In this document: positions 9,496 through 18,899 of the stretch, piece by piece
How the letters are laid out: the number at the start of each line of letters is the position of its first letter
Position numbering within the stretch: the first letter of the stretch is position 1
From: Persicobacter psychrovividus
GTDB taxonomy: Bacteria; Bacteroidota; Bacteroidia; Cytophagales; Cyclobacteriaceae
Assembly: GCF_036492425.1 (NCBI RefSeq)
Contig: NZ_AP025292.1
Span: 620,001 to 684,000, forward strand
Reading direction: 5' to 3'
DNA: 64,000 nucleotides
The notes under the pieces: generated by a model
Told to the model about the DNA's origin: nothing
Databases searched by the model: none
The model's input: only the letters and a program-made list of their open reading frames with translations
Position numbers and translations under genes: made by a program

Positions 9496-10923
9496 ATGAA
9501 GATGAAAAATATAATGAATAATAAAGGGTTGTTTTTACTGCTGATGTGGTTTTCGGCCTGTACTGGTAAGTTGGATATTACCCCAACAGATGTGATCGAC
9601 CGCTCGGTGGCTTATAAAAATGTGGAGGACCTGGAGTCTGGTCTGGCAGCGATTTACGGCCTGTTTCCCAAAAGTCCGACCCTCCGTACAAGCACCTATC
9701 AGACCAACCTCTGTAAAATGGCCAGCAAAGGAAGAAATATCGGTTCCTCTGGTTATACCTGGCAGTACACCCCTGACACCCCAAGCCTGATGAGCGATTA
9801 TGGCTGGAGTGGGTATTACAGTGCCATTAATGCCGTGAATATTCTGCTTGCCGAGGCCGATCTTATCCCTGCGCCTGATGACGAAAGCGTGAAGCAGGTC
9901 AATCAGATTAAGGGAGAGGCTTATGGTTTGCGTGCTTATGCGCATTTTGAGTTGTTCCGTATTTTTGCGGAAAGCTACACCCAACAGGAGGCTTTGGCGG
10001 TTCCTTACATGACCACCTCGGAAGTGGGCATGCCATCGAGAAATACCGTGGGGGAGGTTTACGCCGCCCTCCAGCAAGACCTCGAAGAAAGTAAAAAGTG
10101 GCAGGCAGATGGCCTGAGTCGCGAGGACCTCGACTATATTTATTTCAATACCCTGGCAGTTACGGCTATGGAGGCACGCATTGCCTTGTATCAGCAGGAT
10201 TACAAAACAGCGATCACCAAAGCGACGGAAGCTTTGTCAGCAAAAAATATCGTGACCTCGAGCAGCTATCAGGCAATGTTTGATTTTGACTCTCCCAACA
10301 ATGAGGAGGTCTATTTTAAATTCAACATCCCAGCTGAAACAAGTCGCCTTGGAAATTTGTGGCGCGATAATTCTGGCCTGGTGAACTTCTTCCCAACGCA
10401 GGATTTCATCAATGCCTTTGCCAAAAATGACGATGGCGACCCTGAGAAGGATATCCGCTATGGGGTACAGGTAGCCAACGACCCCAACCAGATTGAGCAG
10501 TCAGCCATTGTCGGGAAGTATATCGGGGGAAATTCGGCGATTAATGCTGGAGATTTTATTGTGTTCAGGGCTTCGGAAATGTTGCTGACCCGTGCGGAGG
10601 CTTACTTCAGGGATGGGCAGGCAGCCAAAGCACTTGAAGACCTTGATGCGCTGAGAAAAGAACGTATTGAGGGCTTTACTGACGGAGGTGAAAATGGCAA
10701 TTCCATTTTTACGGCCATCAAGCATCAGCGATTGCTGGAGCTCAGTTTTGAAGGGCACCTGTGGTTCGATCTGCGGCGCTGGGGCGACCCGATTGTTCGG
10801 GTAGACACCACCACACCAACCACCCCAAAAGTACTGGTGGCGAACGATTTCCGATTTGTAATGCCTATCCCGCAACATGAAATTTTGGCCAACGACAATA
10901 TGAGTCAAAACGATGGCTATTAA
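9496..10923 (+). CDS. SusD/RagB-family surface lipoprotein
   Basis: This is the lid/substrate-binding partner of the transporter encoded 14 bp upstream. The lipoprotein signal ends at Cys22 (WFSAC), followed by KLDITPTDVI, a very typical SusD/RagB start. The middle carries the TPR-like IKGEAYGLRAYAHFELFR segment and the C-terminal part has the conserved LLELSFEGHLWFDLRRWG motif. At 475 residues it has normal length. An alternative start (MNNKG) lies at 9514. Its stop overlaps the longest reading of the next gene, which supports a single operon. Confidence 0.92.
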   Translation: MKMKNIMNNKGLFLLLMWFSACTGKLDITPTDVIDRSVAYKNVEDLESGLAAIYGLFPKSPTLRTSTYQTNLCKMASKGRNIGSSGYTWQYTPDTPSLMSDYGWSGYYSAINAVNILLAEADLIPAPDDESVKQVNQIKGEAYGLRAYAHFELFRIFAESYTQQEALAVPYMTTSEVGMPSRNTVGEVYAALQQDLEESKKWQADGLSREDLDYIYFNTLAVTAMEARIALYQQDYKTAITKATEALSAKNIVTSSSYQAMFDFDSPNNEEVYFKFNIPAETSRLGNLWRDNSGLVNFFPTQDFINAFAKNDDGDPEKDIRYGVQVANDPNQIEQSAIVGKYIGGNSAINAGDFIVFRASEMLLTRAEAYFRDGQAAKALEDLDALRKERIEGFTDGGENGNSIFTAIKHQRLLELSFEGHLWFDLRRWGDPIVRVDTTTPTTPKVLVANDFRFVMPIPQHEILANDNMSQNDGY

Positions 10924-10939
10924 TATCAACCTTACCGCT

Positions 10940-11797
10940 ATGACCATGAAATACCCCAAGATATACCTATTGCTGATCGTTTCAGTGTTGCTGCTGTCAA
11001 GTTGTACTGACTCTGAAAGTGAACTTTATGAAGGTCAAAATTACGTTACTTTTGACCTGACAGACTCCGAGGTGTTTGATCTGCCCGAAGGAATTGCCAT
11101 TCCTGTGGATGTGAATATCGCCCTGCCACGGGATGAAGACACGAAGGTGTACTTTCAGCTCGAAGAATTTAATGCCGTGGAAGGTAAAGATTATATCCTG
11201 ACCACCAAAGAGGTGATCATTCCCAAAGGGAAGCAGGTCGGACAGATGATTTTACAGGCCATTGATGATAATGAAGAAAACTTCCTCGAGCGTTCCGTTA
11301 CGGTGCGGATCATTGATGTATCGGCTCCTTCAGATTTGGTGATCGGTTATGAAAACGGAACGGTATACTCTTCGCTGCGGATCAATATTAAAGATGATGA
11401 TTGCCCGATTGCGCTCTCGGAACGCTACCGAGGCGAGGTCTACTCCTCAACCTTCGGTTCTGTGGGCGGAGAAAACCACATCTTCCCGAGCAGGCTTGAG
11501 GAAATCGGCGACGAAGTTTACAGGTTCAGTAATATATGGGGGGATTATGTGGCCTACCTGACCGAAAACCCAGCATTTACAGGAGGTTTTCCCGTAACGA
11601 TGGATTTCACTTTCGATGAGCTCGGCAATGTTGTGATCCTTGAGGCCTCGATGGTCGGGGCCGATGATGTTGAAATTCTGATCGATAAAATGGAAGCCAT
11701 ATACGACCCCTGCGAGGACTCTTTCAATATTCATATGGTGCAAAAAGGGCTTTTCAGTGAGGATGAATATGATATTTACACCCGTTTCACTCCTTAG
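10940..11797 (+). CDS. Lipoprotein with Calx-beta-like region, accessory to SusCD
   Basis: A signal peptide with lipobox (LLLSSC, Cys22 from this start) is followed by acidic residues TDSESE, of the kind that send Bacteroidota lipoproteins to the cell surface. Residues of about 30-155 look like a Calx-beta or DUF4843-type beta-sandwich (FNAVEGKDYIL, then a run of alternating beta residues and INIKDDDCP). The C-terminal 130 residues are not recognised. The frame opens at 10913, overlapping the susD stop, but the ATGs at 10940 or 10946 give a proper signal peptide. It probably binds or presents substrate for the SusCD pair; its exact function is unknown. Confidence 0.75.
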   Translation: MTMKYPKIYLLLIVSVLLLSSCTDSESELYEGQNYVTFDLTDSEVFDLPEGIAIPVDVNIALPRDEDTKVYFQLEEFNAVEGKDYILTTKEVIIPKGKQVGQMILQAIDDNEENFLERSVTVRIIDVSAPSDLVIGYENGTVYSSLRINIKDDDCPIALSERYRGEVYSSTFGSVGGENHIFPSRLEEIGDEVYRFSNIWGDYVAYLTENPAFTGGFPVTMDFTFDELGNVVILEASMVGADDVEILIDKMEAIYDPCEDSFNIHMVQKGLFSEDEYDIYTRFTP

Positions 11798-11891
11798 CGC
11801 ATGTTCTAAAAATGCCGATCCTGCTGCAAATTCAGCAGAGGGATCGCTGCATGTTTGCCACAACCACCCAACACCCTAACCCTACCTACCA

Positions 11892-14800
11892 ATGAAAAAA
11901 TTAATATTATCGATAAGCTTGTATTTTGCTGTGCTAACGGTCGCTTTAGCACAGGGGAACTTGCGACAAATGCAGTCGGACTTTGGTACTGCCTATCAGC
12001 AAAATTTTGAAGCGGCCAAAGAGATTGCCAGCCAAAGAGGCCTTCCTACAAAGATCACCCTGCGCGATGGTCGTCCTGCGTTTCTGAACGGAATAGAAAA
12101 CGGGCAGCTGATCTATATTACCAACTACAACAAAGAAGCCGCCATAACCACTGGAGCCGTTAAGATTGGCGCAGGCGGAACAATGAAGCTTGAGCTGGAA
12201 GGTGAAGGGATGAAAGTGGGCGTTGTCGAGATCGGTGACCCGCAATACACCCACATCGAGCTTGCTGGAAGGATCAGTCGGTATGGTAATTCTTCTTCAA
12301 GCAATGACCGCTCAACCCGCGATCACGCTACGCATGTGGCGGGAACCGTTGCGGCAGAAGGAATCAACAGCTCGGCAAAAGGCATGGCCCCCAAAGCCGA
12401 GGTGGTCAGTATGACTGCCGCAGGAGACCTTAAAAAAATGGCCGAACAGGCAGAACTCGGTTTATTGCTTTCGAACCACAGCTACGGCTCGGTGCGGGGC
12501 TGGTCGGGCGATACCTGGTATGGTGATGAGTCCGTAAGCCTGGAGGCCGATTACCTTTTTGGGTTCTACAACTCAAGGGCAAGGGATATTGATAAACTGG
12601 CATTCAGCGCGCCGAACTACCTGATCGTATGGGCGGCAGGAAACGACCGAGGCGAAGGCCCGTCAAGTGGAAGTGTGCGCCCTGAGGTACAAACACGTGC
12701 CGATGGCCCTTATGATTGTCTTCCTCCAGAAACCACTGCAAAAAATACCCTGACCGTAGGAGCGGTAAAAGAAGTGTTGAACTACAATGATTTCAACAGT
12801 GTGGAGATGAGTGATTTTTCTTCCTGGGGACCAACAGACGATGGGCGAATTAAGCCCGATGTTGTTGCCAATGGGGTGAATGTGCTCTCGCCTGTGGCCG
12901 TGAATTCCTCTTTTGAACTGAGCGATTCCACCTATGCCACGCAACAGGGAACATCTATGGCTGCTCCCAATGCTACGGGCTCCCTGTTATTGATTCAGGA
13001 GCTTTATGCACTCGAAAATAAAGGGGCGTATATGAGGGCTGCTACCCTCAAGGGGCTGGCAATTCACACCACCCGACAGGCAGGAGCGGCGGAAGGGCCA
13101 ACTTACAGTCACGGTTATGGTTTGCTGGCCGTGGATCGTGCGGCACATTTGGTGCAAAACACCCACTTGAGCAGCTATCAGATTAAGGAAGGCCGACTTG
13201 AGCAGGGAGCCACGGTAACGTATCAGCTTGAAAGCGATGGAAACAACCCTGTACTTGCCACGCTCGCATGGACAGACCCAGCGGGTACTTCCCCCGAAAA
13301 AATGCTGAATCCGAGAACGCCTGTTTTAGTGAACAACCTTGATGTTACCGTGAAATCGCCAAGCGGAAGCACCGTTTTTGCGTGGTCCCTGGACCCTGAG
13401 ACCCCTTCACGAAAGGCGAGCAGAACAGCAAAGAACAATGTAGATAATAATGAGAAAATCGAAATCCTGAATCCTGAAGCGGGAACATACACCGTGGAGG
13501 TGAGCCATCAGGGCGACTTGCTTGATGGTGCTGGTCAGGATTACAGCCTGATCATGTCTTCGGGCGCACTGGAAGAACAGCGGACTGTATTGTACTGGGT
13601 GAAAGGCGATGGCGAATGGTCGGATGGCGACCACTGGTCGGACCGATCGGGAGGAGATGCAATCAATACAATTCCCGATGAAAACACCGATGTGGTGATC
13701 GATCAGAAATCAGGGACACCGACGGTGCTGCTCAACGGTTCCCCGACCGCCCGATCGCTGACCATTGAAGCGGGTACACTGAACATGGATACCGACCTGT
13801 TGTTGACGGGTGCGCTGATTCTGAAAGGCGACGGTGCGATTACCAATTCGGGGACGATCGACCTGACCGCCTCCGCAGGAACGCTGATCAACCTGAATGT
13901 GGAAAACGAGATTGAGGAAGCGAGCCTCAATTTGCGGGGATTTGATCAGTCGGTATGGAATATTAAAGGAAAACTGACCGCCAAAAGCCTTTTGCTTGGC
14001 GGGGGCCGATTCAATATGAATGATATAGAAGCACAAACCCTGGAGGTGACATCGCAAAGTACCGAAACGGAAATGCGGGCTGAAGGAAGCTGGTCGATAA
14101 GCAACCGCCTTGCCCTGGGTGGGGTGGAAGATGCCGATTTGTCTGGTGTGGAGGTGAATTTTTCCAATGCCAGTGATCAGTCAGCAAGTCTTGCCCTCGG
14201 TGGTGCGCAGCTGGGAACAGTGAGCTCGTCGGTGCCACTGACCCTGATCGGGACCGCCTCGGGCAATGGGCAGATTGGTGTTTTTGATGCGCAGGATGAC
14301 CTGACCATCGAAGGGGAAGTCAGTATTGATGATTTACAACTGACCGCGGGTACTATGCTTGCCATTGGTGCTTCATCCACGCTGACAGTCACGGAGAATA
14401 TGACCGCCACTGGTGCGTCAGATCAGCTGATCAGCCTTGTGGGCGAAGGCAATGATGCACTCATTTACAGTGATGCCCGACGTTTTTGTATGGATTATCT
14501 GCAAATTGATGACCTTGATGTGGCGGGGAATGCCGTTTTTGCCATTGGGAAAAACAGCCAACTGAACAGCGGTAGCGGCTGGATTGAAAAAGATTGCGAT
14601 GAGCTTATTTTTGCTGAAATGGATGTTGACTATGCCTGTGCCGAAGGAGTTGCCAAACTGACTTCGATGAGCTCGGGAGCAGTAAGTAAAACCGTTTGGA
14701 CCATCAGCAAAGATGATTATTCCGAAACCGTTGAAGGGCAGTCGGTGGATTTTGTATTCCCTGAAATGGGGGAATATGATGTTACGCTGAGTATTTCCAA

Positions 14801-15308
14801 TGAAAATGGTGAACGCGACACTTTCACGGAAAAGGTGTGGGTGGTAGAAAATGATATTGTGGAAAAACCGCTGATCAGAACTTCAGGCTATTACATTACC
14901 CAGACGGTGGGTTCGCAATACGACTGGTTTATTGATGGGCAGCTGATTCCAGATTACAATGAGGGATTCTTTCAGCCTGAAGGGGATATTAACGATATAC
15001 AGCTTTATGTGGTGGATGATGGCTGTCGGGTGAAACTCGGTTACGAGGTTGCCCTGAGCGCCGATGATCTTTCTGAGGTGAAGCTTTATCCTAATCCTGC
15101 CCATTCAACAGCTACGGTGGCGCTGCCTGCCAATGCCACGGGCGTAAGTATTATCCTTTCTGATATCAGTGGTCGAAAAATTCAGGAGATCAACGGGCTT
15201 GCGGAACGGTATCATCAGATTAATCTCGCTGGTTTTCCCGCAGGCGTTTACCTTGTGGAGGTGAAAACAGCCAATGCTTCCAAAGTCATCAGGTTATTGA
15301 AGAACTAA
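11892..15308 (+). CDS. Secreted subtilisin-like (S8) protease with T9SS sorting domain
   Basis: This is an extracellular serine protease of 1138 residues. A signal peptide (to about 21) and short N-terminal region precede an S8 domain at about 105-420, with His145 in DHATHVAGTV, the oxyanion Asn251 in WAAGNDRG and Ser355 in GTSMAAPNATG. The Asp position reads GVVEIGDPQYTHIEL, so the usual Asp appears as Glu113, or is supplied by Asp116. A P/pre-peptidase-like sandwich comes at about 430-555, a long beta-rich region with repeated LTIEAGTL-like strands, a PKD-like domain near 915-985, and a type A C-terminal sorting domain (KLYPNPAHSTATVALP ... GVYLVEV ... VIRLLKN). It should be exported by T9SS and anchored or released at the surface. 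It follows the SusCD-lipoprotein genes by 94 bp and could generate peptides for them. Confidence 0.9.
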   Translation: MKKLILSISLYFAVLTVALAQGNLRQMQSDFGTAYQQNFEAAKEIASQRGLPTKITLRDGRPAFLNGIENGQLIYITNYNKEAAITTGAVKIGAGGTMKLELEGEGMKVGVVEIGDPQYTHIELAGRISRYGNSSSSNDRSTRDHATHVAGTVAAEGINSSAKGMAPKAEVVSMTAAGDLKKMAEQAELGLLLSNHSYGSVRGWSGDTWYGDESVSLEADYLFGFYNSRARDIDKLAFSAPNYLIVWAAGNDRGEGPSSGSVRPEVQTRADGPYDCLPPETTAKNTLTVGAVKEVLNYNDFNSVEMSDFSSWGPTDDGRIKPDVVANGVNVLSPVAVNSSFELSDSTYATQQGTSMAAPNATGSLLLIQELYALENKGAYMRAATLKGLAIHTTRQAGAAEGPTYSHGYGLLAVDRAAHLVQNTHLSSYQIKEGRLEQGATVTYQLESDGNNPVLATLAWTDPAGTSPEKMLNPRTPVLVNNLDVTVKSPSGSTVFAWSLDPETPSRKASRTAKNNVDNNEKIEILNPEAGTYTVEVSHQGDLLDGAGQDYSLIMSSGALEEQRTVLYWVKGDGEWSDGDHWSDRSGGDAINTIPDENTDVVIDQKSGTPTVLLNGSPTARSLTIEAGTLNMDTDLLLTGALILKGDGAITNSGTIDLTASAGTLINLNVENEIEEASLNLRGFDQSVWNIKGKLTAKSLLLGGGRFNMNDIEAQTLEVTSQSTETEMRAEGSWSISNRLALGGVEDADLSGVEVNFSNASDQSASLALGGAQLGTVSSSVPLTLIGTASGNGQIGVFDAQDDLTIEGEVSIDDLQLTAGTMLAIGASSTLTVTENMTATGASDQLISLVGEGNDALIYSDARRFCMDYLQIDDLDVAGNAVFAIGKNSQLNSGSGWIEKDCDELIFAEMDVDYACAEGVAKLTSMSSGAVSKTVWTISKDDYSETVEGQSVDFVFPEMGEYDVTLSISNENGERDTFTEKVWVVENDIVEKPLIRTSGYYITQTVGSQYDWFIDGQLIPDYNEGFFQPEGDINDIQLYVVDDGCRVKLGYEVALSADDLSEVKLYPNPAHSTATVALPANATGVSIILSDISGRKIQEINGLAERYHQINLAGFPAGVYLVEVKTANASKVIRLLKN

Positions 15309-15901
15309 ATCAGTTTAGAACTTTTGACCAGGGTGCTGAATACACTTAATTAACCTGGCTGAAGTAACAATAGATCATTTGGATTTGAAGCCCTGTGAAA
15401 AAGCCCGCATTTTGATGCGGGCTTTTTTTGTCTTTATAAACTGAAGTCGGTCACGGAAATTTGGCGAATTGTAACAGCGCTGAAAAAGAAGATCCCTTGA
15501 GCCGATAGCCATCCGATAGCCAATCCAGTTGGTAATAGGCTTTGCGTCCTCATTAGGTTCATTACATGGTTTACCAAATTCATATATTAATGGAACAATA
15601 CAATTAAATTTCATAAAAGTCATTTAATCGGTTTGAGATATTTGATTAGCATTAAACAGTCATGAGGATTTAAGCTTTTTCATTAAATGATATAGATAAT
15701 GGTGATTGTCAGTGATTTACCGTAAACGATTGCGGAAGTATTGGGTGGCTATCATTAGTTTTTGTAGCTTTTTTTTGGTTGAAAATTTGAAATTGAACAA
15801 AAGTGAAGTAGATAACGCGGGGGAAATTGTCAATTTATCAATCACCTACCATCGTGCTTATCGGCTGTCATTTTTATTTAGATACTTAACCAAAGTAAGC
15901 A
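15309..15901. other. Intergenic region between protease and first susCDE operon
   Basis: Apart from a terminator near its left end I see only AT-rich non-coding sequence. Short open frames at 15375-15623 (minus) and 15706-15909 (plus) have no family features, and the first covers the terminator. The promoter of the susCDE operon should lie in the last 200 bases. Confidence 0.5.
15400..15429 (+). terminator. Rho-independent terminator after the protease gene
   Basis: The stem AAGCCCGCAT / ATGCGGGCTT with a short loop is followed by seven T residues, 92 bp after the protease stop. Confidence 0.88.
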
Positions 15902-18886
15902 ATGACTAATTTTTACACGATCCGTAAGTCGCTTCCAATGGTGGTCATGTTGATGGTTTTTTCACTGTCAGCATTTGCACAGGCAATGGTCAAGGGAACC
16001 GTTGTTTCGGGAGATGATGGGGAGCCAATCCCTGGGGTAAACGTGTTGATCAAAGGATCAGCATCTGGTACAATCACAGATTTTAATGGAGCCTATCAGC
16101 TTCAGGCCAAAAAGAGCGATGTACTCGTTTTTTCTTTTGTAGGTTATAAGCCTAAAGAAGTTTTGGTGGGAGATCAACAGCAAATCGACGTCAAGTTGGG
16201 TGCTGATGTCAAAAGCCTTAACGAAGTAGTGGTTATCGGTTACGGTTCTGCCAAGAAATCAGATTTAACAGGCTCGGTTACTGCCATTACCGCTTCAGAC
16301 TTCAACCAAGGCGCTATTTCTTCTCCACAAGAATTATTGAATGGTAAAGTACCTGGTGTACAGATAACCAATGGCGGTGGTGCTCCTGGCGCTGGCGCAA
16401 CGATCCGTATCCGTGGTGGTGCTTCTTTGAACGCCTCTAACGACCCATTGATCATTATCGATGGCGTACCAATGGACAACGGTGGCGTAGCAGGTATGCG
16501 TAACCCACTGAACACCATTAACCCTTCAGATATTGAAACCTTCACCGTATTGAAAGATGCTTCAGCAACAGCCATTTACGGTTCTCGTGCCTCTAACGGT
16601 GTGATCATCATCACCACGAAAAAAGGAACGAAAGGAAAAATGACGGTGGATTACACAGGAACTGTTTCTGTTGGTCAGATCACGGGTAAATTGGACATGC
16701 TGAATGCGAACCAATACCGCGAATTGACGAATGCTAAAACACCTGAAAACGCTCACCTTTTGGGCGATGCCAATACAGACTGGCAAGATGCCATTTTCCG
16801 CACTGCCATCTCTACAGATCACAATATCGCCGTTTCTGGTTCACTGAAAGATATTCCTTACCGTGTGTCTTTGGGCTATAACAACAGCCAGGGGGTATTG
16901 AAAAAATCAGACATGCAACGTACGACTTTAGCGTTGAATTTGAACCCGAAATTCTTTAACGACAATTTGAAAACAAATATGAGCGTTAAGGTAATGGGAG
17001 TGAAAAACAACTTCTCTAACGAAGGTGCTATTGGTGCTGCGGGTGCTTTTGATCCTACGCAACCAATTTATTCTGACAACAAAGAATTTGATCAGTTCGG
17101 TGGTTACTTCACCTGGTTGAATGACAAAGGTGTTCCTCAGTATTCTATTGCGCCAGGTAACCCAATGGCATTGATCAACCAACGCCATGACGAAGCGGAT
17201 GTATTCCGTTCAGTAGGTAACTTGTCTTTGGATTACAGCATGCCATTCCTGAAAGGTTTGTCGGCTAACTTGAATGTAGGTTACGATTACTCAAAATCAA
17301 ACGGTGATACTAACGTTGATGCAAACGCTGGTTTCGATCAGGGAGCAGTAACCAACCAAGGTACTTTCAGATCTTACGAGCAAACGAAAAATAATAACCT
17401 GTTGGATTTCTACATGAAATATGCTTCAGACCTTCCATCTATCGATGGTAAGTTCGATGTAATGGGTGGTTATTCTTATCAGTACTTCAAGAAAGAGGAC
17501 ATTAACCACAACAGTTACGGTTCTGGACAAGAGCATCCAATGGCTTTGGAACACTACAAAAATCACAACAATTTGCAGTCGTTCTTCGCCCGTGCCAACT
17601 TCTCATTGAGCGAAAAATACATGTTCACCGCAACCGTACGTGCCGATGGTTCTTCAAGATTCTCTGAGGACAATCGTTGGGGTATTTTCCCTGCCGCAGC
17701 TTTTGCATGGAACATGGACAAAGAATCATTCCTGGCAAGCTCCAATACCATTTCTACCATGAAATTGCGTTTGGGTTACGGTATCACTGGTCAGCAGGAC
17801 ATCGGTTCTGAATTCGGTTACATGCCTGTTTACGCGACTTCAGTAGCCACAAGCCGCTACACTTACTATGACCGCAAAACAGGGGAGGCCAAAACATTCA
17901 ACACCATCCGTCCTTCAGGTTACGACCAGGATTTGAAATGGGAGCAAACAACGACTTACAATGCAGGCGTTGATTTCGGTTTCTTGGATGATCGTTTCTC
18001 TGGTGCTTTGGAAGTGTATTACAGAAATACAGCTGACTTGTTGAACTACATTCCTGTTCCTGCAGGTTCCAACTTGACCAACATGTTGACGACCAACGTT
18101 GGGGCAATGGAAAACAAAGGGGTTGAATTCAACTTGAACTCTAAATTGGTGCAGAGCAAAGACTTCAACTTCGACTTGGGTGTGAACTTCACTTATAATG
18201 ACAACAAGATCACCTCTTTGACCATGAACGACGATCCTGATTACGACGGTGTACGTACAGGTGGTGTTGAAGGTGGACAAGGTGTATATGCACAACGTCA
18301 CCGCGTAGGATACCCTGCAAGTGCCTTCTTCATGTATGAGCAAGTATATGACAAAGATGGCCACCCAGTAGAAGGGATGTACAAAGATCAGGATGGTGAT
18401 GGTAAAATCACGGAGAATGATTTGAAATACTTGGGTAACCCTGCTCCTAAATTCTTGTTGGGACTGACTACCCGCATGACGTACAAAAACTGGGATTTCT
18501 CAGCAGCAGCACGTGCTTCTTTGGGTAACAAAGTGTACAACAATGTGGCCTCAAACAAAGGTAACTACAACACTTTACACACTTCTGGTCAGGTGTTGAA
18601 CAACGTTCACGCTTCGGTATTTGATACCAAATTCCAGCACCCACAATTGTTGTCTAACTACTACTTGGAGAATGGTTCATTCCTGAGAATTGACAACGTA
18701 ATGATTGGTTACAACTTCTTTAATGTTTTCGGATCTAAAATGAACGCCCGCGTTTACGGTACTGTAAACAATGTGGCCGTGATTACAGGCTACGACGGTC
18801 TGGATCCAGAGGTATTCGGTGGTATTGACAACAATGCTTACCCACGTCCAAGAACTTACATGTTGGGTGTTAACTTAAGCTTCTAA
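15902..18886 (+). CDS. SusC-family transporter of first susCDE operon
   Basis: This is a complete 994-residue SusC: signal peptide ending SAFAQAM, carboxypeptidase-D-like domain (PIPGVNVLIKGSASGTITDF), TonB-box-like LNEVVVIGYG, plug (IRIRGGASL, IIIDGVPMD, VLKDASATAIYGSRASNGV) and barrel ending GVNLSF. A DQDGDGKITENDL segment near residue 830 is the EF-hand-like calcium site common in SusC extracellular loops. It is followed after 13 bp by susD and then by a SusE-like gene, so the gene order matches a susCDE unit for an oligosaccharide. It is a close paralog of the transporter at 22227. TTG/GGT-rich codons suggest high expression. No carbohydrate enzyme is nearby to name the glycan. Confidence 0.94.
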   Translation: MTNFYTIRKSLPMVVMLMVFSLSAFAQAMVKGTVVSGDDGEPIPGVNVLIKGSASGTITDFNGAYQLQAKKSDVLVFSFVGYKPKEVLVGDQQQIDVKLGADVKSLNEVVVIGYGSAKKSDLTGSVTAITASDFNQGAISSPQELLNGKVPGVQITNGGGAPGAGATIRIRGGASLNASNDPLIIIDGVPMDNGGVAGMRNPLNTINPSDIETFTVLKDASATAIYGSRASNGVIIITTKKGTKGKMTVDYTGTVSVGQITGKLDMLNANQYRELTNAKTPENAHLLGDANTDWQDAIFRTAISTDHNIAVSGSLKDIPYRVSLGYNNSQGVLKKSDMQRTTLALNLNPKFFNDNLKTNMSVKVMGVKNNFSNEGAIGAAGAFDPTQPIYSDNKEFDQFGGYFTWLNDKGVPQYSIAPGNPMALINQRHDEADVFRSVGNLSLDYSMPFLKGLSANLNVGYDYSKSNGDTNVDANAGFDQGAVTNQGTFRSYEQTKNNNLLDFYMKYASDLPSIDGKFDVMGGYSYQYFKKEDINHNSYGSGQEHPMALEHYKNHNNLQSFFARANFSLSEKYMFTATVRADGSSRFSEDNRWGIFPAAAFAWNMDKESFLASSNTISTMKLRLGYGITGQQDIGSEFGYMPVYATSVATSRYTYYDRKTGEAKTFNTIRPSGYDQDLKWEQTTTYNAGVDFGFLDDRFSGALEVYYRNTADLLNYIPVPAGSNLTNMLTTNVGAMENKGVEFNLNSKLVQSKDFNFDLGVNFTYNDNKITSLTMNDDPDYDGVRTGGVEGGQGVYAQRHRVGYPASAFFMYEQVYDKDGHPVEGMYKDQDGDGKITENDLKYLGNPAPKFLLGLTTRMTYKNWDFSAAARASLGNKVYNNVASNKGNYNTLHTSGQVLNNVHASVFDTKFQHPQLLSNYYLENGSFLRIDNVMIGYNFFNVFGSKMNARVYGTVNNVAVITGYDGLDPEVFGGIDNNAYPRPRTYMLGVNLSF

Positions 18887-18899
18887 ATTCCTGAAAGAT

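Noticed and set aside
6789-14410. Numerous opposite-strand and alternative-frame open frames inside the susC, susD and protease genes
   Set aside because: They are shadows of strong coding frames in GC-richer genes and lack independent features.
15375-15909. Two short frames between the protease and the susCDE operon
   Set aside because: One spans the terminator and neither shows family motifs, signal or conserved pattern.
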